Shown here piece by piece: positions 1-6,339 of a stretch of DNA of 6,761 nt. This DNA is from Alphaproteobacteria bacterium (GTDB lineage Bacteria > Pseudomonadota > Alphaproteobacteria > UBA828). The first letter of the stretch is position 1, and each line of letters opens with the position of its first letter. The DNA is taken from contig JAPYQV010000153.1 of the NCBI GenBank assembly GCA_029937205.1, forward strand, positions 1 through 6,761. Reading direction: 5' to 3'. Under the pieces are notes generated by a model. It worked only from the letters and a program-made list of their open reading frames with translations. It ran no database searches and had not been told where the DNA came from. The position numbers and the translations under genes were made by a program.

Positions 1-76
1 CTATATCCCTCAATCCGCTCTCGACCGCGACGTCTGGTTGGCGCAAAATAGGGTCGAAAATTTCTGAGAGGCCGCC
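1..76 (+). other. Leader and possible tail of an upstream gene
   Basis: This short stretch precedes the first clear gene. Two plus-strand frames are open from the window edge. One ends with TGA at 65-67 inside the ribosome-binding site. The other ends with TGA at 78-80, making an ATGA overlap with the start at 77. Either could be the C-terminus of an upstream gene in the same operon, but about 20-25 codons are too few to identify a protein or to choose between them. No convincing sigma-70 promoter pair was found here, so the promoter may lie further left. Confidence 0.25.
66..71 (+). promoter_or_regulatory. Ribosome-binding site of the LarA-like gene
   Basis: GAGAGG lies five bases before the ATG at 77. 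It is a good Shine-Dalgarno match at normal spacing and supports that start codon. Confidence 0.7.
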
Positions 77-1495
77 ATGACCAAAACCACACGCGTCACC
101 ATTCCTTTTGAGTCCTTGGATCCCTTAACCATTGGATCCTGCGACGATCCCAGCATGGTTTATCGCGAACAGATTGAGATCGATATTCCGAGCGACAATT
201 TGGTTGCGGTGATCGAGCCGAATGAGCCCGCTTCGCTCGCCAATGTTACAGAAGCGGCGGCGCAGGCATTGGAAAACCCGCACTCCGGCCCGCGTTTCTC
301 AGAAATGATCGGCCCCGACAAGAGCTTGGCGATTATCATCGACAACCAGTTCCGCCCGACGCCCGCTTCCAAAATCCTGCCGGCGATACTCGATGCGATC
401 GAAAAGCACGGCGTCAAGGATGCCCGCGTGGTGTGCGCCAACGGCAAGGTCTTCACCATGTCGGAATCCGATACCGAGAAGAAACTCGGCAAGGAAAACA
501 TGGCGCGCATGGAGCGCCTCGGCATTGCGTTCTTCCAAAACGAGCCGCGCGAGGAAGACATGTACACCTTCATCGGCGTGACGTCGCGCGGAACGCCGGT
601 GTGGCTGCACAAGGAAGTGGCGAAATCGGATGTCAAACTGTCGGTCGGCCAGACCCAGTCCAACCATTGGGGCGCGGGCGGCGGCGGCAAGCTGATCGTT
701 CCCGGTGTGGTTTCAGATGAAACTATTGAATCGAATCACTGCGCCTTTGTGATGTCGCCCGATACCCATTACGGCTCCTATGCTGGACCCATGCGGGCCG
801 ATATCGACGATGCGGCGACCATGTGCAAGCTGACCGCGACGCTCAACAGCGTTATCAATACGCGCGGCAGCGTTTGCTTTATGAATTTCGGCCGCCATCC
901 CGATGCCCATCTCGAATCGCTCAAAATATTCAACGATATCTATGCCTATGAACGGCCGGCCGGCGGGCTTGCCGATATCGCCATTTGCGGTGTCTTTGCG
1001 CCGACCGATCATCTCTTCTTTCATACCGGCTGGGGCTGCATGTCGTCCGACCTGGTGCTGAAAGACGGCGCGACCATCATCTATTGCAGCCCGTCGCCCG
1101 GCGTGAATACCCATCTCGGAAATTTTCCCGGCCTCGCGCTGATGGATTTGATGAAGCCTTATATGCCGCCAACGCCAGAGAATATGGAGTGCGTCTACCG
1201 CGACATCCACGCCCGCAAGATCGAGATGTGGGCCGGCTGCATCTGGGTGCCGATCTACGAGGTGATGACGCGCAAAAAATTGCATGTGGTGACGCTCGAG
1301 GAAAACCTCGAAATGGCGGCGGACATCGGCATTGAAGCGAGCACGTCGCTTGAGAACGCGCTGGCCGATGCTTTCACCGAGCACGGCAAGGACGCCAAAG
1401 TGGTGGTGTTGCCCTACGCGCGCTATCAAATGCCACGCGATGCCATCGTCATGCCGGGCCAGGAAAAACCGCAATATGCGGCCGTAGCTGAATAG
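77..1495 (+). CDS. LarA/DUF2088 family protein, probable nickel-pincer 2-hydroxyacid racemase or epimerase
   Basis: This 472-residue cytosolic protein belongs to the LarA (lactate racemase, DUF2088) family. LarA enzymes use a nickel-pincer nucleotide, made by LarB, LarC and LarE, to racemise or epimerise 2-hydroxy acids by hydride transfer. Seen here: an N-terminal family motif DNQFRPTP (residues 89-96), then NHWGAGGGGKLIVPG (196-210). K205 matches the lysine that carries the cofactor (K184 of Lactobacillus plantarum LarA), and H221, exactly 16 residues later, matches the nickel ligand H200. H197 probably replaces catalytic H174, but lies 8 rather than 10 residues before the lysine. The second catalytic histidine (H108) aligns with V125, and the segment around LarA Q295/K298 reads DHLFFHTGW (311-319). 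The protein is longer than LarA (about 425 residues). Family membership is firm; lactate as substrate is unlikely. No larB, larC or larE is in the window. LarA numbering and alignment are from memory. Confidence 0.85.
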   Translation: MTKTTRVTIPFESLDPLTIGSCDDPSMVYREQIEIDIPSDNLVAVIEPNEPASLANVTEAAAQALENPHSGPRFSEMIGPDKSLAIIIDNQFRPTPASKILPAILDAIEKHGVKDARVVCANGKVFTMSESDTEKKLGKENMARMERLGIAFFQNEPREEDMYTFIGVTSRGTPVWLHKEVAKSDVKLSVGQTQSNHWGAGGGGKLIVPGVVSDETIESNHCAFVMSPDTHYGSYAGPMRADIDDAATMCKLTATLNSVINTRGSVCFMNFGRHPDAHLESLKIFNDIYAYERPAGGLADIAICGVFAPTDHLFFHTGWGCMSSDLVLKDGATIIYCSPSPGVNTHLGNFPGLALMDLMKPYMPPTPENMECVYRDIHARKIEMWAGCIWVPIYEVMTRKKLHVVTLEENLEMAADIGIEASTSLENALADAFTEHGKDAKVVVLPYARYQMPRDAIVMPGQEKPQYAAVAE

Positions 1496-1512
1496 GAAAA
1501 GCGTGCCGGGAA

Positions 1513-1830
1513 ATGCCATACAGTGTGAAGGATAGAGCCGGACCGATACGCGGCTCGACCACGATCGAAGAGCTGATGACGCGCTTTCCCGAAGGCGAAG
1601 CGATTGATTTGATGGCGCGCCTAGCCTGGCCCTGCGCACACTGTTCGGGGCGCAAGGACGAACCGCTCTCGCTTGCCGCCAAGCGCCACGGCAATCCCGC
1701 CGGCGCCGTCGTCGAAGCGTTCCGCGCCCTGACCAGTGGCGGCCCGAATGAGCGCCAGATCATGGCGGCGACGGACAAAACGGTAGATCGCCCGAGCATT
1801 GACGCGGCCTGGCTGCGCCACGCGCGTTAA
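1513..1830 (+). CDS. Small DUF1858-like CxxC protein
   Basis: This 105-residue protein has no signal peptide or membrane segment. Residues 15-72 resemble the DUF1858 domain (also seen at the N-terminus of ScdA/Ric-type proteins): a TTIEELMTRFPEG opening, a helix, a CAHC motif (C41, C44), then an acidic turn and a LAAKRHG helix. The usual glycine-rich 'LGxGCxGC' context is here LAWPCAHC. The two cysteines could bind a metal or Fe-S cluster or take part in thiol chemistry; this is inference. It starts 17 nt after the LarA-like stop, with AGGAAAA (1494-1500) upstream of the ATG at a long spacing of 12 nt, so it is probably co-transcribed and may serve the LarA-like enzyme or its cofactor. Its stop shares TTAA with the opposing ThDP gene. 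The precise function is unknown. Confidence 0.75.
   Translation: MPYSVKDRAGPIRGSTTIEELMTRFPEGEAIDLMARLAWPCAHCSGRKDEPLSLAAKRHGNPAGAVVEAFRALTSGGPNERQIMAATDKTVDRPSIDAAWLRHAR
1827..1830. other. Shared TTAA: stop codons of two convergent genes
   Basis: The plus-strand gene ends with TAA at 1828-1830 and the minus-strand gene ends with TAA at 1829-1827, so both stops are read from one palindromic TTAA. There is no intergenic space and no visible hairpin plus T-run terminator for either direction, so each transcript must end inside or beyond the opposing gene. Confidence 0.9.
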
Positions 1831-3491
1831 GTTTTTCCCTCGATCAACACATCGATCAGCCTTGGCTCTCCGGAGGCAAGTGCTTCTCCAAGTGCTTCGA
1901 CCAATTCCTCCGGCTCTGAGACTTGGCGGCCAACGATGCCCATGCCGGCGGCCATCTCGACAAAGCCCAGATGCGGCTGGTGTAAATCCAAATGCGCATA
2001 GGCGCGGTCTGATTCGATCTCGAAACGCCCGCGGTAGAGATCAATATTCTGCTTCAGAATGCGGTATTCGCGGTTGGAAAGGGTGATGAAGGTGATCGGC
2101 AATTTGTGGTGCGCCGCGGTCCACAGCGCAGTGATGCTGTACATCGCCGAACCATCGCCGGAAATGCAGACAATCGGACGATCCGGGATGGCCAACTGCA
2201 CGCCGAGCGCGCCCGGCAGCCCCTGCCCGATGCCGCCGCCGCGTCCGCAGAAATAATCGCCGGGGCCGGAAAACTTAAACATCTCGGTGAGATCGGGGCT
2301 GCCCGTGATGGCCTCTTCCACGATCACAACGTTGGATGGCACCGCGTCGGCCAATGTTGCCATCACCAGCGCCATCGGCATGGGCCGCACGCCTCGCACT
2401 TTATCGAGGCGCGCCTGCCGGACCTCCATCGCTGCCTGTTTGAGCTCTCCCAATCGCCGGCAACGTTCTTGCGCCGCCTGACGAACCGCGTCCGATCTCC
2501 GTTCTTGAACAGCCTCAACAAGCGACGTCAGTGTCGGCAACATGCCGCCGACCACGCCGGCTGTCAGTGCATAATTACGCGCCAGTCGTTCCGGAGACTC
2601 TTCGATCTGCAAAATGGTGGCGCCGGGCGGAAACGGCGAGCCCTCGGAGAACCAGACTTCCTCGAAGAATGGCCCGCCAATCATCAACACCAAGTCGGCA
2701 TCTCCGAATCCCGTAGCTATACGAGCCGAATCATAGGAAATGTCGCCGCGCAGATGGGGATGATCGTTAGCGATGCCGAAATGCTGGTGAATCAACTCTG
2801 CCCAGATCGGTGCGCCAATCGCCTCAGCGAGCGCGGTCACCGCGCCACCGGCGCGCGCCCGCGCCACATCGTCGCCGATCACGATGACCGGTGCATTGGC
2901 GCTCAATATGCGTTCGGCGAGAAGTTCGATCGCTTGTGCGTCCGCGCCCGGCGAACGAAACAGCTCGCCGCTGGGTGCCGCACCGATGGCCGTCTCCTGT
3001 TCCATGACGTTAATCGGCAGTGCAACAAATACCGGACCGGCGGGTGGGTCGTTGGCGATTTTAAAGGCGCGGCGCATGATGTCGGCGCACTCATCGGCAT
3101 GCTCTACCTGAACACTCCATTTAACCACCGGCGCGGCCATGCCCACCAGGTCATGGCCGAGCAGCGGCGCACGCAAGCGTAGGCGCGTGTCCTGTTGGCC
3201 GGCGGTGACGATCATCGGCGAGTTCGCCTTCAGGGCGCTATACAGCATGCCAATAGCGTTGCCGAGGCCCGGCGCCACATGGAGATTGACGATCCCGGTG
3301 CGGCCGGACGCTTGCGCGTAATAGCTCGCGGCGCCGATCGACACACCCTCGTGCAGAGAAAGAATATAAGACAGCGACGGGTAGGCGCTCAGATTGTCAA
3401 CCAGCGGGCTTTCGGTGGTGCCGGGATTGCCGAACACAAACTCGGTGCCGTGCGCCACCAAGCTCGCCAATATGACATCACGTCCAAGCAT
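1827..3491 (-). CDS. ThDP-dependent 2-oxoacid decarboxylase, benzoylformate decarboxylase-like
   Basis: This 554-residue protein has the three-domain layout of ThDP enzymes (acetolactate synthase/benzoylformate decarboxylase superfamily): N-terminal Pyr domain with GNPGTTE (21-27) and activating glutamate E48, a middle domain (about 185-330), and a C-terminal PP domain with the GDGS...N cofactor motif (445-448, N473). The stretch 68-101 (NLHVAPGLGNAIG and VTAGQQ) closely resembles Pseudomonas benzoylformate decarboxylase (MdlC), including H71, equivalent to its H70. However, MdlC S26 aligns with T25 and H281 with V279, so benzoylformate need not be the substrate. The start is ATG 3491, preceded by AAAGGAAG; the reading frame is open further upstream, but the extra 43 residues are arginine-rich, lie inside the crotonase gene and lack family similarity. 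It follows the crotonase stop by one base, so it is translationally coupled and last in the operon. A role on a 2-oxo acid formed in this pathway is inferred; an acetolactate-synthase-like role is possible. Confidence 0.85.
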   Translation of the reverse strand: MLGRDVILASLVAHGTEFVFGNPGTTESPLVDNLSAYPSLSYILSLHEGVSIGAASYYAQASGRTGIVNLHVAPGLGNAIGMLYSALKANSPMIVTAGQQDTRLRLRAPLLGHDLVGMAAPVVKWSVQVEHADECADIMRRAFKIANDPPAGPVFVALPINVMEQETAIGAAPSGELFRSPGADAQAIELLAERILSANAPVIVIGDDVARARAGGAVTALAEAIGAPIWAELIHQHFGIANDHPHLRGDISYDSARIATGFGDADLVLMIGGPFFEEVWFSEGSPFPPGATILQIEESPERLARNYALTAGVVGGMLPTLTSLVEAVQERRSDAVRQAAQERCRRLGELKQAAMEVRQARLDKVRGVRPMPMALVMATLADAVPSNVVIVEEAITGSPDLTEMFKFSGPGDYFCGRGGGIGQGLPGALGVQLAIPDRPIVCISGDGSAMYSITALWTAAHHKLPITFITLSNREYRILKQNIDLYRGRFEIESDRAYAHLDLHQPHLGFVEMAAGMGIVGRQVSEPEELVEALGEALASGEPRLIDVLIEGKT

Positions 3492-3504
3492 ATTATCTTC
3501 CTTT
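3492..3504 (-). promoter_or_regulatory. Ribosome-binding site of the ThDP enzyme inside the crotonase end
   Basis: On the minus strand AAAGGAAG (3504-3497) lies five bases before ATG 3491-3489 and is made from the last codons of the upstream gene, whose TAA (3495-3493) is one base before the ATG. This decides the start of the ThDP gene and indicates translational coupling. Confidence 0.8.
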
Positions 3505-4302
3505 GAACACCGCTTTGCGCTTTTCCTTGAACGACGCCACGCCCTCGGCGAAATCCTCCGACGAGCGGATGCGGCCGTAAGCCTGGCCTTCCATCTCAAT
3601 ACCGACATGGAGCGGCGCATCCTCAGCGGCGTTTAAGACGCCTTTGATGGTGCGCTGGGCGAGCGGCGAGAAGAAGCGCAATTCGTCGACAAAAGCGTCG
3701 GTGGCTTCTTCCAGCGCATCGTCGGCGACACATTCCGTGGCGATGCCCCAGGCATAGGCGTCCGTGCCGGAAACCCTGAGGCTGCGCATGACCATGCTTT
3801 TGGTGCGCGCCATGCCAATCATTTTGAGCAGGCGGATCGAGCCGCCGGAACCGGGGATCATGCCAATCCGCTGCTCAGGCAAACCGACCAGTGCATCTTC
3901 GCTGACAATGCGAAAATCGCAGGCGAGGGAAAGCTCGAAGCCGACGCCGAAGCAGTAGCCGCGGATCGCCGCCACCACCGGTTTGTGGCAGCGCTCCGCC
4001 GCCGCCACATTCCACGCGAGGCGCGACACATGCTCGGGCGTTTGCTCCATGAAGCCGGAGATTTCACCGCCGGAGGAAAGATTCTTACCCGCACCGCGTA
4101 ATACGATCACCCGCACCGCGTCATTGCGGTCAAGTTCCTCGAACACGGCGGCGAGTTGCTCGCGTGCCTTCATGGAGACGATGTTGAGCGGCGGGCGGTC
4201 AAAAATGATATCGGCACGCTCGCGCGCTTCGTCAATCTCGACGCGGAAACCGTCCAGGCTCTTCAGCAATTCAGGCAGGCTGCTGTCAAATGATTGGCTC
4301 AC
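3493..4302 (-). CDS. hmfE: Enoyl-CoA hydratase/crotonase family protein, probable 2-oxoglutaroyl-CoA hydrolase type
   Basis: This 269-residue protein has a complete crotonase fold. The active-site parts are visible: an oxyanion-hole segment NLSSGGE (74-80), GYCFGVGFELSLACDF (115-130) with catalytic E123, and LPEQRIGMIPGSGG (141-154) with E143. Both glutamates of true enoyl-CoA hydratases are therefore kept. It starts with GTG at 4302, behind a strong GGAGG four bases away, and 17 nt after the ligase stop. Its place directly after an FAD subunit, FeS subunit and CoA ligase is that of HmfE in 2-furoate degradation, where the protein yields 2-oxoglutarate from the ring-opened CoA ester. The symbol rests on this gene order and on remembered likeness to such proteins, not on a search. 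Another ring-derived CoA thioester is possible. Family assignment is firm; the exact reaction is moderate. Confidence 0.85.
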   Translation of the reverse strand: MSQSFDSSLPELLKSLDGFRVEIDEARERADIIFDRPPLNIVSMKAREQLAAVFEELDRNDAVRVIVLRGAGKNLSSGGEISGFMEQTPEHVSRLAWNVAAAERCHKPVVAAIRGYCFGVGFELSLACDFRIVSEDALVGLPEQRIGMIPGSGGSIRLLKMIGMARTKSMVMRSLRVSGTDAYAWGIATECVADDALEEATDAFVDELRFFSPLAQRTIKGVLNAAEDAPLHVGIEMEGQAYGRIRSSEDFAEGVASFKEKRKAVFKGR

Positions 4303-4311
4303 TTTTCCTCC
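4303..4311 (-). promoter_or_regulatory. Strong ribosome-binding site for a GTG start
   Basis: GGAGG (4311-4307 on the minus strand) lies four bases before GTG 4302-4300. No in-frame ATG is nearby, the next methionine being residue 44 within the conserved domain. This site therefore supports GTG as the crotonase start. Confidence 0.75.
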
Positions 4312-4319
4312 AATGGGAT

Positions 4320-5840
4320 TTATTCACGCTCGTATTCTCCGGCGATCAGCTTGCGCCGCAGGATCTTTCCAACCGGGGATTTTGGAATCTCGCGCACGAA
4401 CACATACTCGCGCGGACGTTTGAAATTGGCGAGGTCGGACTGCCTGCAATAGCTGTCCAACTCCGTTTCCGTTACCGCTTCCCGGCGCTTGATGAACGCC
4501 GTGACGCGCTTGCCCCAGCGCTCGTCTTCGAGTCCGGCCACGGCGATTTCAGCCACGCCGGAATGGAGCGATAGGACGCTTTCGATCTCAACGGGCAGGA
4601 CATTCTCGCCGCCGGTGATGATCATGTCGTCGACCCGCCCGGTCACGAACAAATCGCCGTCGGCATCGAAATAGCCCATGTCGCCGGTATGATACCAGCC
4701 GTCCTTAAGCGAATTCGCGTCCGCTTCCGGACGCCGCCAATAGCCTTCGAAGGCTTCGTCGCTGGCCAGGCTGGCGATAATTTCACCCTCTTCGCCCGAC
4801 GCCAACACGGTATCGGGATCATCCGCTCCGACCTCGACCACGCGGATATGCTGATTGATCCCGGCCTTGCCGGCGGACCCGGGTTTGGCCACGGCATCCT
4901 GTTCGATGGTGAAGGTATAAACTTCCGACGAGCCGTAATGATTGACGAACAGCTCCGGCTTAAAAGCCGCCTCGACGCGCTGCAACAACCCATCCGTCAT
5001 GGGCGCGCCGGCGAAGCCAAGCTTGCGCACGGATGAAACGTCGGCGCCGGCGAAAGCATCCGAGGCGAGAAGATCATGATAGAGCGTGGGCACGAGATAA
5101 AGCGTGCTCACGCGCTCGCGCGCGATCCATTCCAGCGCCAGAGCAGCATCGAAGCGCGGCAAACAGACGAAGCAGCCCTGCACCAGGGCCATGGCAAGCA
5201 GCGAGCGCACGCCCATGGTGTGGTAGAGCGGCATCACACCGAGCGTCGATTCACCATAGCGGTAACAATTCTGTGCCACATGGGCGAGCGCCGCGGCACG
5301 CTCGGTGCGGTGGCGGCGCGGCACGCCCTTGCCCGGTCCCGTGGTGCCGGAGGTATAGAGCATGAGCGAGATGTCATCGGCAGCGGCATGCGATTGAAGC
5401 GGTGCGGCCTTCGAATTCATCAGCTCGTCAAAATCATGTGTGCCGCCCGGCGCGCCGTCCACGGAAACTCGCGGCATGTTAGCGCTGCCGGCTATGGCGT
5501 TCAGCGCCGGTGCCGATATGTCGGCGAAGAAAATCGCTTTGGCCTCGGCATTGGCTACGAAATAATCGAGTTCATCGGCGCTCACCCGCCAATTGAGCGG
5601 CGTGACAATGAGCCCGGTCAATTGGCAGGCCCAATGCAGGGTCGCCATCTGCCAGGTATTTTGCAGCACCACCGCGACACGATCGCCGGGCGCCAGGCCC
5701 ATGCTTGCGAGGCCGCCGGCCAGGCCGCGAATACGCTCGAGCCATTCGCCGTAAGTGAGCGCCACATCGCCATCAACAATCGCCTTGGCACCGGGTTCAC
5801 GCTCGACCGCGGCGATGAATGTGGTACCGAGATCAAGCAT
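4320..5840 (-). CDS. hmfD: AMP-forming acyl-CoA ligase, probable 2-furoate--CoA ligase type
   Basis: This 506-residue member of the ANL superfamily (acyl/aryl-CoA synthetases) activates a carboxylic acid with ATP and CoA through an acyl-adenylate. Motifs in order: the phosphate loop YTSGTTGPGKG (162-172), NHYGSSE (300-306), YHTGD (383-387), GRVDDMIITGGENVLPVEIE (401-420) and PKSPVGK (486-492), whose K492 is the catalytic lysine for adenylation. The length is normal. The phosphate loop is slightly odd: the usual 'RPKG' reads 'PGKG'. ATG 5840 is chosen because the preceding gene's TGA overlaps it by 8 nt and the residues after it align with ligase N-termini; an in-frame ATG at 5888 would add 16 unrelated residues inside the upstream gene. 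Its position between a molybdenum hydroxylase and a crotonase matches HmfD (furoyl-CoA synthetase). Another aromatic or heteroaromatic acid is possible as substrate. Confidence 0.88.
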   Translation of the reverse strand: MLDLGTTFIAAVEREPGAKAIVDGDVALTYGEWLERIRGLAGGLASMGLAPGDRVAVVLQNTWQMATLHWACQLTGLIVTPLNWRVSADELDYFVANAEAKAIFFADISAPALNAIAGSANMPRVSVDGAPGGTHDFDELMNSKAAPLQSHAAADDISLMLYTSGTTGPGKGVPRRHRTERAAALAHVAQNCYRYGESTLGVMPLYHTMGVRSLLAMALVQGCFVCLPRFDAALALEWIARERVSTLYLVPTLYHDLLASDAFAGADVSSVRKLGFAGAPMTDGLLQRVEAAFKPELFVNHYGSSEVYTFTIEQDAVAKPGSAGKAGINQHIRVVEVGADDPDTVLASGEEGEIIASLASDEAFEGYWRRPEADANSLKDGWYHTGDMGYFDADGDLFVTGRVDDMIITGGENVLPVEIESVLSLHSGVAEIAVAGLEDERWGKRVTAFIKRREAVTETELDSYCRQSDLANFKRPREYVFVREIPKSPVGKILRRKLIAGEYERE

Positions 5841-6339
5841 TCTCGCTATCCCGCATATCGGCGACCACTTCCAATACGGCGCGCACAATGCCGCTATATC
5901 CGGTGCAACGGCAAAGATGGCCGCTCAACATCTCGCGAATCTCGCTTTCGTCCGGGGCGCTGCCGCGACCGAGAAAATCTTCCAGCGACATCAAAATGCC
6001 AGGCGTGCAGAAGCCGCATTGCAGCGCGTGATTGCGCCGGAACGCAGCCTGTAGGCGCGACAGCGTGCCATCTTCATCGGCCAAGCCTTCCACCGTCTCC
6101 ACCTTCCGGCCATCAGCCTGCACCGCCAGAGTTAGGCAGGAGCGGATGGCGGCGCCGTCGAGGCGCACCGTGCAGGCGCCGCAAACACCATGCTCGCAAC
6201 CGGCATGGGTACCGGTGGCGCCGATTTCATGGCGCAGAAAATCGACCAGCAGCATGCGCGGCTCGGCAAAGCCACTCACGGTGCGGTCATTCAATTCGAA
6301 ACTGACGCGGCTGCGTTCGCCGGCTTTCAGGCGCGGCAT
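5833..6339 (-). CDS. hmfC: [2Fe-2S] subunit of a molybdenum hydroxylase, probable furoyl-CoA dehydrogenase small subunit
   Basis: This 168-residue protein is the small iron-sulfur subunit of a xanthine dehydrogenase/CO dehydrogenase-type enzyme. It passes electrons from the molybdenum site of the large subunit to the FAD subunit. All eight cluster cysteines are present: the plant-ferredoxin-like set C48, C53, C56, C68 and the C-terminal helical set C108, C111, C143, C145 (the last pair in HLCRCTGY). The length is usual for CoxS-type subunits. It has no twin-arginine signal, so the enzyme is expected to be cytoplasmic. ATG 6339 has GGAGG seven bases upstream (6351-6347); the gene overlaps the FAD-subunit gene by 13 nt and the ligase gene by 8 nt. 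The family is certain; assignment to furoyl-CoA dehydrogenase rests on gene order, and other CoA-ester or N-heterocycle hydroxylases remain possible. Confidence 0.92.
   Translation of the reverse strand: MPRLKAGERSRVSFELNDRTVSGFAEPRMLLVDFLRHEIGATGTHAGCEHGVCGACTVRLDGAAIRSCLTLAVQADGRKVETVEGLADEDGTLSRLQAAFRRNHALQCGFCTPGILMSLEDFLGRGSAPDESEIREMLSGHLCRCTGYSGIVRAVLEVVADMRDSENA

Noticed and set aside
77..1495. Naming the first gene larA (lactate racemase)
   Set aside because: Several catalytic residues of lactate racemase are replaced, so the symbol would overstate the function.
1496..1512. Terminator or regulatory element between the two plus-strand genes
   Set aside because: The gap is only 17 nt and shows just a Shine-Dalgarno-like stretch, with no hairpin.
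713..1639. 308-residue minus-strand reading frame opposite the LarA-like gene
   Set aside because: It is antisense to a clear family member, rich in His and Arg without motifs, and typical of GC-rich shadow frames.
2106..3182. 358-residue plus-strand reading frame opposite the ThDP gene
   Set aside because: It has low-complexity Arg/His/Ala composition and no domain, and is antisense to a gene with clear motifs.
1827..3491. Naming the ThDP gene mdlC or ilvB
   Set aside because: Overall likeness to MdlC is clear, but the S26 and H281 equivalents are changed, and nothing in the context indicates mandelate degradation or branched-chain amino acid synthesis.
3492..3620. N-terminal extension of 43 residues on the ThDP enzyme (start at 3620)
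   Set aside because: It lies inside the crotonase gene, is arginine- and serine-rich as expected for a shadow frame, and the family N-terminus and ribosome-binding site fit ATG 3491.
5841..5888. Upstream ligase start adding 16 residues (ATG at 5888)
   Set aside because: The extra residues fall inside the Fe-S subunit gene and do not resemble ligase N-termini; ATG 5840 gives the usual short overlap.
5076..6305. 409-residue plus-strand reading frame opposite the ligase and Fe-S subunit
   Set aside because: It spans two well-supported genes on the other strand and has no recognisable motif or ribosome-binding site.
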